This document shows positions 13,338-24,007 of a DNA stretch of 64,000 nucleotides, in pieces. A model generated the notes under the pieces. That model searched no databases. It saw only the letters and a program-made list of their open reading frames with translations, and was not told the DNA's origin. The stretch is from the NCBI GenBank assembly GCA_034769895.1, contig CM068370.1, positions 48,989,454 to 49,053,453 on the forward strand, written 5' to 3'. The translations under genes were made by a program, and so were the position numbers. Every line of letters starts with the position of its first letter. Position 1 is the first letter of the stretch. The DNA comes from Magicicada septendecula (taxonomy: Eukaryota; Arthropoda; Insecta; Hemiptera; Cicadidae).

Positions 13338-13480
13338 TCCGTAGGTAGAGAATCGACCTGGGCGTTAAAAAGCTGACCTCGATTTTATAGAGTGCCCAGA
13401 AATCGAACCGAGAACTTCTATATTAGTCGTGAGGCCTCACACCCTCTCGACTACTAAACTCCTTTGATTCATTTTATTAG
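13338..13480 (-). mobile_element. tRNA-derived SINE head (copy 1)
   Basis: On the minus strand there is a tRNA-like segment with an A-box-like TTAGTAGTCGAGAGG and a B-box-like GGTTCGATTTC about 35 bases later. The same arrangement, with shared ACTAATATAGA(A/G)GT before the B box, occurs on the minus strand at 30085-30190. No acceptor-stem pairing is convincing, so it is a SINE head and not a tRNA gene. RNA polymerase III promoter boxes are expected in such heads. Confidence 0.5.
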
Positions 13481-13849
13481 TGGGAACGCATTTTAATCAA
13501 CAAACGTTCAATAATTTCCCATATACATTTTAGTAACTAACGAATAAATAATAAGAAAAATGTGTACGAGCAAAAGGTCTCGTATTTATAAATAAGTAAA
13601 CAAATTAATAAACTAGTATGCTCTCTGAAGTCGCTCACTATTATCAAAGAGGTAGATTTATTATTACTTAAATTTTGTTATTAGATAATTCTTCAGTTAT
13701 GGGAAAACTTACATATCCCGATTCCTCTACTGTCTCGTTAGTAATATAACAATTGTAGAGCACGCAATCCTTCTATAGACAATACAAATTCGAAACACTC
13801 TAATTTCGGTTACGATCACTTTCAGTCTGACACTCTGCTGAAATTAGAG
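13481..13849. other. AT-rich spacer
   Basis: No coding frame or repeat seen. Confidence 0.5.
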
Positions 13850-14410
13850 AATTTTTTCAATTTTTTGAACTTTTATGGGAAAAGTTTGAAAATTTCAAAA
13901 CCACATGAAGGTTTGCGATTTTTTCAAAAATCTCACCCACTTTTTGGGCCTTGACTTCCAAAAATTTTCAAATTTAAAAAATGAACACTATATTCAGATT
14001 ACGGTTTAAATTCACTTTAATTTGTTACACCTCGTGGAATTTTGCAATTTTATCAAAATGTGTACGGTACCCACTTTTTGGTTCCAGACTTCCAAAAATT
14101 TAGACATTCTAAAAAATAAACACTATGTCAGACTGTAGTTTCAATTCCTTTTAATTTGATATCCCACATAAACTTTGGCGACATTTTCACAGTTTTGAGC
14201 TCACACATTTTTTCCTCACACCCGTCTATTTTTAGAGGAATCAATTAAAAAACAATAGAGTTCTGTAGGTTAAAAGTATGATCACGCATGCCAAGTTTTA
14301 CGAAAATCGGTTGATGCGTTTAAACGTTATCGTGAGACATGCCCCAGACACTTAGACAGACAGACACACATGCAAATCAGTCGAGTCAAAAGTGAGAACT
14401 CTCTTCTCTT
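13850..14410 (+). repeat. dispersed repeat family A, copy 2
   Basis: Same block order as copy 1 at 7840-8335, ending in GCATGCCAAGTTTTACGAAA, GGTTGATGCG and AGACAGACAGACACACATGC. The inner unit (ACTTCCAAAAATTT...CACTAT...TTTAATTTG) is present at least twice at a spacing of about 125 bases, so the family itself has a small tandem structure. No ORF. Confidence 0.7.
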
Positions 14411-14511
14411 TTTCAATAAATAAACAGATAAATACGAAACTTGAACCGGCTCCTTTTCGTGATGTACTAATAAACAAAAGTTGTATAAAGTCTACTTTCA
14501 ACATATCTAAC

Positions 14512-14933
14512 GTTTTTAAAAATATATAAACACTTAGTACGTTTCACAGTTTTTATTTACCTCTGACAGCTGTTTCAGCTTCTCAAGCTATTGTCAAAGA
14601 GATCAGTGAACAAAAATTTAACAAATGAACAGACTGAATTCTGTGTATCCTCTTTATTAAAAGCTGTTATTTAGTTTAGTTAATTTTTATATTTTGCATT
14701 CAAGATTATATTAGTTTTTACAGACACTTGACCTTCCCTTAGCTCTTACACTCCCCCCCATCTTCACACCCCATGCATGCCCGGATACACGCCGTAAACA
14801 GATGTTCACCACCCTATTATCCTCTGTTTAGTTGTTCACTGATCTCTTTGACAATAGCTTGAGAATCTGAAACAACTGTCAGAGTTAAATAAAAACTGTG
14901 AAACATACCAAGTGTTTATATATTTTTAAAAAC
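14512..14933. mobile_element. long inverted repeat (foldback), arms of about 100 bp
   Basis: Left arm 14512-14611 and right arm 14834-14933 are inverted copies with only a few differences. Both contain GTTTTTAAAAATATATAAAC, TTTCACAGTTTTTATTTA, CTGACAG, and TCAAGCTATTGTCAAAGAGA. The spacer of about 222 bases holds no ORF. This family lacks the GGGCTGTTTGG end and the hammerhead-like motif of the other foldbacks, so it is a separate type. Confidence 0.85.
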
Positions 14934-16093
14934 CTTTCTATTAATATGTTTCACCAAGTGCCCAAGGAGTCACCAATTAATATCGTTCAAGATATCTACT
15001 TTTATTTTTACATATGTCGACCATCAGAGCGATAAGCTTACTGCCTAATGCTCGGAACATGTGCAAATAAGAACAGTCATGTTGATAGTAGTAGACTACG
15101 TTTATTCACACACACACGTTTTTTATTATACTTCAAGATGTTTTAAAAACGGCATGTTTATGAATTTCTCTTTTCCTTTTTACTTTTTAACAGCTCTGTA
15201 ATCAATAAAAACACTCTATGAATCATAAAAATTAACCTTGAAAATCAGTTTTATGACTTATCATTGCACTTGAAAACCTTTAATTTCAGTTCACCGTAAA
15301 TTCACATGAGTGGAGTCGGGTAGTTTTACCACTAACCCTTCGATATATTACGATATATATTATTAGTATAATATACTTAGTATTTTAGCATAATTTTAAT
15401 ATACTATAATAAACTAACAAATAATGTTATTTTGTTAGCAGGATATATGTTTCTTAACGTAAGTTACATAATACGTACTTAAATTGTACACTAACATAAT
15501 TAGACATACCGTTTTTAAAAATAAATATTTCTACGTACGAAATACAGTATCCAAACGTACCGTTATTTTGGCTATTGTGCAAATCTAATTCTTTCATTGC
15601 CAGTAACGTATGTACCGGTACGCCCAGACGTCTGTTCTATAAAACTGTTGTTTTAACGCAGTTAAAAAGTTAACGACAGTCGTAATCTGTACTGTAACGG
15701 AAATTTATTGTTGCAAGTATCGATATTGTTTCTGTAAAAGGGTCGCTGTATCGGTTACCGTATTCATGTTCCTACGTATATGTCTTAATAATGTCAAAAA
15801 TAACGCTTTATCGATGTTAAAATTTGGTCAATTTTCATGATGAATAACGTTTTTTGTTAAAATTGTCATTACGCTTTCCCTTTTACGGATTTGAAGTGGC
15901 TGTATGTATTTCACCGTTTCCAAAATATTCACGAATTATGTAGGTATTGTTATGGTCATAAATTTTCTGAAACACTGTTATAATTGACTTGTGAATTTTT
16001 ATCGTTTACTTTTTACTACACTTGTGCAATATTTAAATTTACATTTACATATATTTTTTGCAAACACATTTTTGCTACAGTCTTTTTCTTGAT
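14934..16093. other. AT-rich DNA, no gene
   Basis: No coding or repeat signal beyond short CA and AT runs. Confidence 0.55.
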
Positions 16094-16435
16094 GCGTATA
16101 TAATTTATTTAACACTTATAATTTCTTTACCTCAAGATGTTTTTCCCTTATTTGAAAATTGGTTACGTGAAAACATGACACAATTTTCAAAATACTCAAC
16201 ATCGAAAATACTCAAAAAGCTAATATATTCACCACAATCACGCACGATAATATCAGTACAAAATACCAAAAACCAACAGGAAACCATAACAACAACCAAC
16301 CAAAACACAAGTAGTCAAAGAGATACAAAATTAAGAAGGCTGAGGATGGGAACAATTGGATTTCCGAAACATGTTCCAAATAAGAGAAAAAACATCTTGA
16401 GGTAAAGAAATTATAAATGTTAAATAAATTATATA
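16094..16435. mobile_element. foldback element with PLE-type terminal motif
   Basis: The left arm at about 16094-16162 and the right arm at about 16365-16435 are inverted copies of about 95 percent identity (TAATTTATTTAACA, TTATAATTTCTTTACCTC, AAGATGTTTTT, CTTATTTG). The 115-residue plus-strand ORF at 16058-16405 lies across the element and is low-complexity (N, T, Q, K), so I do not treat it as a gene. The right half carries the hammerhead-like motif listed separately. Confidence 0.8.
16336..16380 (+). ncRNA. hammerhead-like motif
   Basis: CTGAGGA, extra T, a hairpin GGGAA...TTTCC (five pairs, nine-base loop), GAAAC, then ATGTT. The last can give a two-pair stem III with a GUU triplet. Stem I would be only two pairs (GG upstream, CC downstream). 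The core fits CUGANGA...GAAA apart from the extra T. It probably descends from a functional PLE ribozyme. Confidence 0.35.
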
Positions 16436-18419
16436 TTTTTTATATTCCAATGAAAATGCATAAATTTATTTTAAAAATATAAAAAAATATAAAAGCAAAA
16501 AATACAAAAAGGTTGAGCAATATAACTTATTCTATTAACTTTTGACGCGTGACTTGGCTACTGATAGCGTGTATCTCAAAAAGACCCCGCAGAACCTTAT
16601 GACGAAAATATTTGATCAGTGGGTATTGCCCAATATATAATGTGTTGGGATCAAACTTGGACCCTCACAAAACAAACGTTTTGTGAGAGCAGCGTAGAGA
16701 ACAATGGAAAGATTAGTGTCGGGCGTCCACATAAGGGTCAGAATATTGTTTGAATGCGTTAGACACCGATCAAAGCTCAGTGATCTTGTAGACGGAATAA
16801 TCTATTGAAAATGGGACTATATGATGGTCGTGTTGCATATATTGAAGATGCTCGATGGAGTAGTAGAATTATTATCTGTAGATCATGGTAAGCTGATTGC
16901 ACAGTAGTGGGATTTCATTATCTGCCTTTACACACAAACGCTTTCTTGGGGAAGATTGTGTGTGTGAAGGGGTACAAGGGAAAAATGGAAGCGTGTCGGT
17001 AATCACGTACGCACACGTCCTTATGAGGTAGCGTTTTGGCAATTCACTTTACCAAACGCTTTACCTAGACTCTAGAGCACGAACGAAGGCGACGAGGGTC
17101 GGCTGCGTGCCAGCAACACAATATCACGTGATCGTGTGAGCCAATAGGCGTCAGTCATTCGTTTCTGCTGTGTGAGTGCACTTCGCGTCGCGTTAGCGAT
17201 ATTTGTTGACGATTTTATTTAGCATTATTGCTTTGGTGTTTTAGTGTTGTGAGTTGCACTAGTTAGTTTATTGCTAGATGTGGCCGACAAAGAGAAAATA
17301 CGCCAAGTGTTGCACAGACAAGTTCGGGAAATGGTATTTCGTGTGTATAGCGCAGGGCGGAGTCAGAAACCGGAGCTTGTTCCAGCGTTGCTAAATGCCA
17401 GGCGAGAAGCGCCTAGCGGTAGAAGAAAGTGACAGTTAACAAAAACAGTCTGGCAACATCGCAGTAAATCGCTCTGTCTCTCTCTGCGCAGTAAGATCTC
17501 TGTCTGTCGCCTTTCTTCGTGCTCCAGAGTCAAGTACCTAGTGTGTTGTAGTCGTTCGTAGTCGTAATCGCTTTTATAATTTTATATGTTATAAGTTTGT
17601 TGTCATTCGTTTGCTTTCTATAACAGTTAGTTGTTTTGTTATTCGATGATTTTCACGAAAAGTCTCTAACAAGGGTAGGTGACTATCAAGGCGTCTATAA
17701 TGTTCAACCCACATCCTCCGTTTCGTCTTGTTTTTGTTAACACCACAGACGCACCAGCAAAAACTGTGACCAGTACGATACTTCTTAGTCGGACCCATTC
17801 TAAAACCATGTAGTACAAAAGCAAACTGTGCAACTTTACAGACGTTCCACGGAATTAGTATTCGCCAAGTAAAGCGTGCAGGATTGTCGTTCACGCACAC
17901 ACATTCTTTCGCGTGTACTTATAAGTTGGCGCGGTTTCTTGCGCGAAAGAGTGTGAGTTAATTTTTTACAGTTTACAAGCGCGTGTGAATACTCGATTAA
18001 TTTTACCAAACGGAATTCTTTACGCTGTTTCGGGTAGGGGAAAGCGTGACTAAAAACGCGAAGTCCGCTATTAGAAGAACGGCGGGTTGTACATGGATAG
18101 GAGCTTCATAGATAGAGGAAACTAGCAAAGTACGAGCGAGGCGTATGCTCAGTAGTGAGCGCGACAGGACTTATAAGAAGATAGCAAAGTGTATACGCTT
18201 AGGCTTATTGTAGTTTGATACTAAGGAACAGAAATGTAGGCGTAAGTTATTATAGTTTACAAAGAAATTTATTGTGATTGGTTTATTGTAGTCTAAATGT
18301 ATTCCTATCAGTCATTACGTTTTTTTATTATATTAGGTCTATTATATATTACAGCCATATATGAAGGTCTACTATAACCGCGCCGTTTGTAAAATAAGTC
18401 GAGTTGCGCCAGGCGAATA
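16436..18419. other. intergenic DNA with one transposase-like scrap
   Basis: AT-rich at the left, GC-richer at 17000-18200. The 103-residue minus-strand ORF at 17589-17900 has no recognisable domain. Apart from the fragment at 17279-17427, nothing is supported. Confidence 0.45.
17279..17427 (+). pseudogene. possible N-terminal scrap of a DDE transposase
   Basis: An open stretch that starts at a GTG reads VADKEKIRQVLHRQVREMVF and continues through RVYSAGRSQKPELVPALLN to a stop. Its length and pattern of charged and hydrophobic residues resemble the start of the transposase at 21633-23104 (LHSQTRTIVASVIQYFYLEK), which precedes a helix-turn-helix. No ATG lies in frame at the start and no catalytic region follows. 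The similarity is weak and by eye only. It could be chance. Confidence 0.3.
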
Positions 18420-18525
18420 TTGAATTTATTAAAAATATATATATAATGTTTACCGTATTTGTTCCGTCGTGTGACTTCGTGTTGCGTTCGATTGCTTTAC
18501 GCGTTCCAAAACATATTGTTACTAC
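18420..18525 (+). repeat. left arm of outer inverted repeat around the transposon nest
   Basis: About 105 bases, including TTACCGTATTTGTTCCGTCG, TGTGACTTCGTGTTGCGTTC and ACGCGTT...AACATAT. They match the reverse complement of 23910-24007 at roughly 85 percent. The pair brackets the whole nested block. Confidence 0.7.
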
Positions 18526-18999
18526 GGTCTACTGATCGTCGTATGGTACAGTGGAAAACAACATACAAGACACCAATTACGTCACTAATCACCAGCTTCA
18601 ATTATCACAATTAAACAGTTTGTAATCAACAAGATAGTCTCTTACAACAAATCAAATAAAACTTGTTCACACACAATTATAAAGTCAACGAGTACAAAAT
18701 ATATTGTGTGTCCAAGCAGCCATGCGCCCTGAAGGATTGAACGCACTCGAATTGCGCTCAGATTAATGCAGGTAGGTTTGCTAGAAAAAAGGTTACTTCA
18801 TCCCCTACTGAACTGCGCTCACTGGCCCCATGTACTAAAAGTAGGAATACTTGGAAACTGCGTTTATTGCTGCCAGGTAGGTACGAAAGTACGGATACTT
18901 GGAATTTCCCCCAAACCCCACTTGGGTACAAGAAAATCGAAATTATTTCTGATATCAGTTTTGTTTGAAACGTTGTCGACGACTGTTAAGTGTGCGACG

Positions 19000-19836
19000 A
19001 TGGAAACTATGTTGAGTGAACAAGGACAACCGTTGTTAGTTTTTGAGAATTACAAGTTTCGAAAATATCGAGATGTGAAATCAACAGAAGAAGTTGTATG
19101 GAGATGCACCGAGAAGAACTGTATGGCTACAATTTGTACGTTAAATGCGGTATTTTCGAAAAAATGTGGCGAACATAACCATGAAGCAAACGAAGCGTTG
19201 TTATCAAGACAAAAAATAAATAATGTCGTAAAAAGGAAAGCCCAAGAAGATATTTCAACGAAACCTTCAAAATTAATCCGGTCTGGAATGAGAGCTGAAA
19301 CTCACTAATTGGAAACATTATCTGTTACGGACATTAAGTGTATCATCAATCATGCACGACTTCTGTTAGTGCCCAAACTACCAAAATCAACGATGGAAGT
19401 GCAACATTTCTTACATTCTTCAAACTTAAGAACAAGTACGAACGAACCTTTCCTGATGTGCAATGACTTTTTAGACAACATAGTAATTTTGTCATGTGAA
19501 AAGAACTTGGAGTTTATGTGTCAACAGGATTTATTGTATATGGACGGAACATTCGAATATTGCACTAAGTATTTCGGCCAACTCTTCACTATACATGCGT
19601 ATGCAATGAATTTTTATGTGCCCGTCGTATTTTGCTTATTAAAAGACAAGAAGAAGTCTACGTATAGCAGAGTTTTCCAATTATTAATAGAAAAGTGCAC
19701 GCTGCTGGGTTATGTTTTAAATCCCAGTACTGTAATAATAGATTTTGAAGTTGCAATTCACGCGAGCCTGCAAGAAATTTTTCCAGAAGAACTCAAAATT
19801 CTTGGTTGCCGTTTTCATCTTGCTCAGTCTAGGTAA
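19000..19836 (+). pseudogene. FLYWCH zinc finger plus MULE transposase, 5' part, with internal stop
   Basis: The frame is open from 18766, but the likely start is the ATG at 19000 (METMLSEQGQ). Residues ENYKFRKYRD, VVWRCTEKNCMATICT and CGEHNHEA give a FLYWCH finger (W, two C, two H) near the N-terminus. A TAA at 19306-19308 interrupts the frame. Beyond it the same frame continues with YMDGTFEYC (first catalytic D), IIDFEVAI (second D) and LGCRFHLAQS, the hallmark order of the MULE transposase domain. The frame ends at AG|GTAAGT (19831-19838), a good splice donor just after the CRFHLAQS motif. The next exon, expected to carry the catalytic E, is not found. The stop and missing exon make this a pseudogene. 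Confidence 0.8.
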
Positions 19837-20005
19837 GTTTAAAATGTTATATTTTGTTTTAACTTAAACTCACGATTCTGTCCGAAGTAAAGTTTTCCCG
19901 CCACACGTTGCTGTATAACCTGGAGAGTTATTACCGAACGTATGATAAGCTCGAAAAGGTACGTAACCTCAAAAATTAGCGTGTCAAAAACTAGTTATAG
20001 TATTT

Positions 20006-20100
20006 CATCATCAGAAATACAAATGAAATATTATACGTATATATTTCATTTATAATATATAAATATTAAATATAATATTTCATTTGTATTTCTGATGATG
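20006..20100. repeat. perfect 28-bp inverted repeat
   Basis: CATCATCAGAAATACAAATG... (20006-20033) and its exact complement (20073-20100) flank a 39-base AT core. It could form a hairpin or mark a small foldback inserted in the MULE intron region. The ends resemble CATCATCAG/CTGATGATG of PLE-type termini, but no GAAAC follows. Confidence 0.8.
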
Positions 20101-20537
20101 ACGTCTCATGACGTCGATTATGTTTACATATCTATATATAATACAAAGAAAACAGTGAGTCTTATTTCAACAATATATATATTGTAACGTGAAATAACTG
20201 ATCGGGTTTACGTCTTTTTTAGCCCCACGTTTGTACGTCATTCTGTAACGTCTCCCGTCTCAATCATACCTTCCGTCGCGAGACCTGTACCGTATAATAA
20301 TTACTTTAGTTTATACTCTGATAGTGTTATTTATTTTTGATTGGGTGTGTGAGATTCTTTAGTATTGACAAATAAACCGCGATATTCTTTATTATGTATT
20401 ATATCTTCTTACAGTTATTACTGTTCAGTTGTTTGTAAATGGGCAGGAGAGAGAGAGAGCGAGAGCGAGAGAATTCCTCTCTTTGAGTACGATTTAAATC
20501 ATTTCATTCAAAGTTTAAAAGTGAAAATTTATCGTCT

Positions 20538-20765
20538 CATCCAAATATTCATTAATTTTTAAAAGTTTTATTAGACATGCAGACAGATACCTACATTAAG
20601 TTAAATTCTATAAAGAGGAATGACAAAAGATATGTAAGACGCGAAGTTTTATTACGGCAACAATTTATACAACAAAAAATTGCTCAGTTAGACAGAGAGC
20701 AAATATCTAGATATAATTTTGTAAAATGTGTTTCATATAAATTTGGAAAAATTGTGTTATCCTAA
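20538..20765 (+). pseudogene. C-terminal piece of the FLYWCH-MULE transposase
   Basis: The frame reads HPNIH, a stop, then FLKVLLDMQTDTYIKL, and ends QISRYNFVKCVSYKFGK. From general knowledge, animal FLYWCH-MULE proteins end with an HPNIY-type segment, a TYIK segment and a final FVK-VSYKF segment, so this is probably the last exon of the same gene. The open part is the 62-residue ORF from 20577. A stop after HPNIH confirms decay. Confidence 0.6.
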
Positions 20766-21632
20766 CTAAAAATAAAAATTTAAGTGTCTTGAAAATGTGT
20801 TTTTTTTTTAGTTTGATTACACAATCTTCCCCAGGTATAACACTGAGCGCAGATCGAGTGTCTCTTCAAGGACCTTCGCAGGTATAAGAAATGGTGAGCG
20901 CAGTTCGGGTGTTGGATTAGCGGTCTATTAGGCATGTGAGCGCAATTCAGTTGCACCGGAAGGATTAGGCGACCCTCGCACCCCACGCGCACTCACACAC
21001 ACACGCGCAGCCCGGCCCACCACCCGCTAATGGTTCTTTTATGAGTCACCTACTAGGCATTGGACTGCAAAACTAGGAATTTTTAAATATTTATCTTTAT
21101 CCAATTAATATTGTAATTTTTAAATTCTACATATTATTCCTTAAAAAATGAGTCCAAACACGGTGTCATTGTGACACTCCTAAGCAGTTTAAAGGTCATT
21201 GGGTTAGATTAAAAACTTGACTATTTGAAAGTTGTAGACTTTATTTGAATCAGTTGTAACATTGTACAAATTTACAATAACTCTATGTGTGATAAACAAT
21301 GTATGCAAATTCAAAGTCAAGTACAATAATTAAGAAACGATAACAAATTGCGTTACAATTTATATGGCAAAAATTCATTTATAATAATATCTTAAAAGGA
21401 AAGTTTAAATAAATTTATGCTTACGACATTTTACAATATACAGGTACAATAATAGTTATGGGAGGGTGGCTTCTTCAAACGTGTCAAAAACATAATATTC
21501 ATCTCTACAAAATTAACGAAGCAACAAGTAAATAAATGGACAGAATTGTTTTCAATTGGTCTATTAAAATAAAAAAAAAATTAATAACGATAAATATTAC
21601 AACGGATGCTATGAGAAGAAAAGCCCACTAAC

Positions 21633-23104
21633 TTACTGCAAAACTGCGCGTCCAACATCGTCGTCTTCAGTGTCACTATCACTTTGAGACTCACTATCTC
21701 CAGGACACAGGTTTATAATTAAGTCTGGAACACTGAGATCGTTAAGTCCTTCACTTTTCCAACCTTCGTCCATCACCTTCTTCATGTTTTTTACATATTT
21801 CTCCCACAATTCTGGCGTCACAGCAGCTACAGCTTCCAAAAAGAGTTCTTTTACGTCTTTTAACTTAAAGTTTTATTTCTCTCTTTCACGTAATTTTTTA
21901 AATATCCCCAGACCATCTCGACTGCGTTGTACTGGCAATGATAAGGTGGAAGGCGGATCACTTTGAATCCCAATTCTGCTGCTTTGGAATCAACGAAGTA
22001 GGTGGTATGCGGGGGTTTGTGCATTTTCACAACGTTATAAAGTTCCGGCTTCTTCAGGTCACGCGGAAAGCACACTCCTCTGTCATTCAGCCACCTAATC
22101 ATTTCACCTTTGGTAGAATTCGATGTCGGTGCCTTATTTTCCACTCTCGAATGATAAGGGGCGTTATCCATAATTGTAGTAGTGCCAGGCGATAACACCG
22201 GGATTAAAATGTTGAAAAACCAATTTTCGAACACTTTGGAGTCCATTTCTTCGTGGTAATCACCGGTCTTACAAGACTGAAAAATAAGCGGTGGCGCTTT
22301 GATCCATCCATCTTGACTCCCCGCGTGACAAACTATCAGACGTTTATCTTTTCCAAGTGGGGCGCTCAAAGTTCCCTTCACACTTCCATCAGTCCAACCC
22401 TTATCGTGACTTATATTTTCATTAACCCAGGTTTCGTCCAGGAACACAGTGGTTTTTAGGTCTATATTGTGTGTTTTCCGAAGAAACTGGCATCTTTTCA
22501 GAGCGATGGATGGTTTCTCCATTAACACCTTCCTAGTATTGAACTTCTTATATGCCAATCGCAAGTCCTTCAACACGGTGGCTAAGGAAGACTTACCACC
22601 ATTAAAAAGTCCAGCTTCCTTCAGAGAAACCTGCAGTCTTCTTAAGGTGGGCACTTCTTTTCTTTCGTAGTATCCCATGATGTGGCGACTTATGGCGGAC
22701 TTTCCGAAGTCATCCACTTCCGTAACAGGTCGGTTCCGAGGTGTTTGAGGATTCTTCTTCCTGGGAGTACTAATTAATATACGTCTCTTCTTTTGTAGAG
22801 AGTTGGTGACATCTCCACCATCTTGTGTCGATGACTCTGCCGCCACCGTTTCGGTGTCATCTTCGCAAGAGGCTTGTTCTGTCTCATTACTTTGTACTGT
22901 AATTTCGTCCTTTAGTTGAGTATTTATTCGTTTTACTGTCCCATATGAAACACCGCAAGCGTCAGACACTCTTTCCAAAACCTTTTTGACGTCTTTTAAA
23001 GGGCCTAAGTTATTTTTCTCCAAATAGAAGTATTGAATCACAGAAGCGACTATTGTTCTTGTTTGTGAATGTAAAGTTTCTTTTGACTTGCCAGAAGACA
23101 TCAT
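21633..23104 (-). pseudogene. DDE transposase, DD82E spacing, one frameshift
   Basis: Cuts and joins transposon ends at TA sites; acts in the nucleus. The frame opens to 23215, but the likely start is the double ATG at 23104/23101 (MMSSGKSKE), which removes a hydrophobic leader not expected in a transposase. Counting from 23215, an N-terminal helix-turn-helix lies near residues 50-100 (ending ACGVSYGTVKRI). A second DNA-binding stretch lies near 170-225. The RNase H-like core has D260 in VFLDETW, D350 in IMDNAPYHS and E433 in QYNAVEMVWGYLK. D350 and E433 are separated by 82 residues, far more than the 34-41 of classic Tc1 and mariner. The frame stops at 21860, but the downstream frame at 21839-21633 (ELWEKYVKNMKKVMDEGW, then an acidic serine-rich tail) continues it after a one-base shift near 21865. 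Core residues are intact. Confidence 0.85.
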
Positions 23105-23909
23105 TAAAGAATTCAAACACACACATAAGGAAGTCACTATACTTTTAAACAAGAAAACAGGACTTAATATAGAAACACAGAAATACACTATATCCCGCAA
23201 TATACTGACCGACACAGAGCTCTACTAAACACTGAGCGGCAGGTAGGCCGGGCTGCACGTGTGTGTGTGTGGGGGGGGGTGCGAGGGTCGCTTAATCCTT
23301 CAGGGCGCATGCCTGCTTGGACACACAATAATTATATTACAATTGTCCCGTACAAATATAAAATACATAACACTTCTTCACCATACTATGAACCGCGCTG
23401 GACAATATCGCAACTCAAACTGAACTGAACGTCGCTGAGTACTTGTATTTATGCCCCGCCGAAAATCCAGAAACATCCATACTACGCATTAACAACGCTA
23501 CTAGAAAACACCAGAACGTAATTGGTTGCGGCCTTGCACACAGTGCGCCGCGCGTCTTCGGACACAGTCTAGCTAACGCGTTGAGAATCACGTACGCACA
23601 CACATTACAGCCAGATTCCTCTGGAACATTCGAGAAACACGTAGATTTTTCTATAATGTAACAGTATGTTTCGTGTTCAGAATAAAAATTCACTCAAAGT
23701 GAGGTCGTTAACATTAAAATTGCAAAGATTAAAAACAGTTCTACACATATCCGCATTACATGAGTGGGACCGATCGGACGCTGTCTGTTAGTAGCTGTTG
23801 TGTAAACAGGTTTATTGCGGTATCGTAGAGCGGGTTTGATTTAAAGTTTAAATGATCGTTTAGCACGAAGTTACCACTGTGTACGTCATTTTTATTCTGA
23901 AGACAAAAC

Positions 23910-24007
23910 ATATGTTTCGAAACGCGTAACCATAATCAATAGAACACAACACGAAGTCACACGACGGAAGAAATACGGTAAATATTATATATATTTTTTC
24001 AATAAGT
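23910..24007 (-). repeat. right arm of outer inverted repeat around the transposon nest
   Basis: Reverse-complement partner of 18420-18525, including CGAAGTCACACGACGGAAGA and the AAATACGGTAAATATTATAT stretch. See that entry. Confidence 0.7.

Larger units (their letters stand above)
18739..20957 (+). mobile_element. MULE (Mutator-like) element with FLYWCH-type transposase
   Basis: Ends are defined by inverted sequences around ATTGCGCTCA (left) and TGAGCGCAATTC (right). The element lies between TGAAGGATT (18730-18738) and GGAAGGATT (20958-20966), a 9-bp target duplication with one mismatch, as expected for MULEs. It sits inside the left terminal repeat of the DD82E transposon and is therefore the younger insertion. 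The coding region is broken. Part of the interior (19840-20530) is replaced by non-coding sequence, which includes a perfect short inverted repeat. Confidence 0.7.
18704..23328 (-). mobile_element. IS630/Tc1-mariner superfamily transposon, DD82E type
   Basis: The terminal inverted repeats start TTGTGTGTCCAAGCAG and continue CATGCGCCCTGAAGGATT. The left end is at 18704 and its inverse ends at 23328. Each end is directly flanked by TA (18702-18703 and 23329-23330), the expected target duplication for this superfamily. The MULE at 18739-20957 interrupts the left terminal repeat. After it, the left terminal repeat resumes (GGCGACCCTCGCACCCC, CAGCCCGGCC) and matches the right one. Without the MULE, the element is about 2.4 kb with terminal repeats of about 90 bases. 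The transposase is on the minus strand. Confidence 0.85.
18526..23660. mobile_element. family B element, copy 2, split by a younger transposon
   Basis: The left part (18526-18703) aligns to family B copy 1 (GTCGTATGGTACAGTGGAAA, ATTACGTCACTAATCACCAG). The right part (23329-23660) continues the same alignment after the TA: CAATTGTCCCGTACAA, then AACGTAATTGGTTGCGGCC, CACGTACGCACACACATTAC and CTGGAACATTCGAG. The two halves join cleanly if 18704-23328 plus one TA is removed. The right terminal inverted repeat is not clear, so this copy is decayed. Confidence 0.65.

Noticed and set aside
13338..13480. tRNA gene on the minus strand
   Set aside because: A and B box-like sequences are present, but no acceptor stem or clean cloverleaf; a related copy at 30085 shows that it is a dispersed SINE.
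16058..16405. 115-residue plus-strand ORF
   Set aside because: It covers most of a foldback element and its ends are the two arms; low-complexity composition.
17589..17900. 103-residue minus-strand ORF
   Set aside because: No domain recognised and no supporting context; kept out of the gene list.
18766..18999. Upstream ATG (18766) as start of the MULE transposase
   Set aside because: Residues before the ATG at 19000 lie in the element's terminal region and show no FLYWCH or other similarity, so the start at 19000 is preferred.
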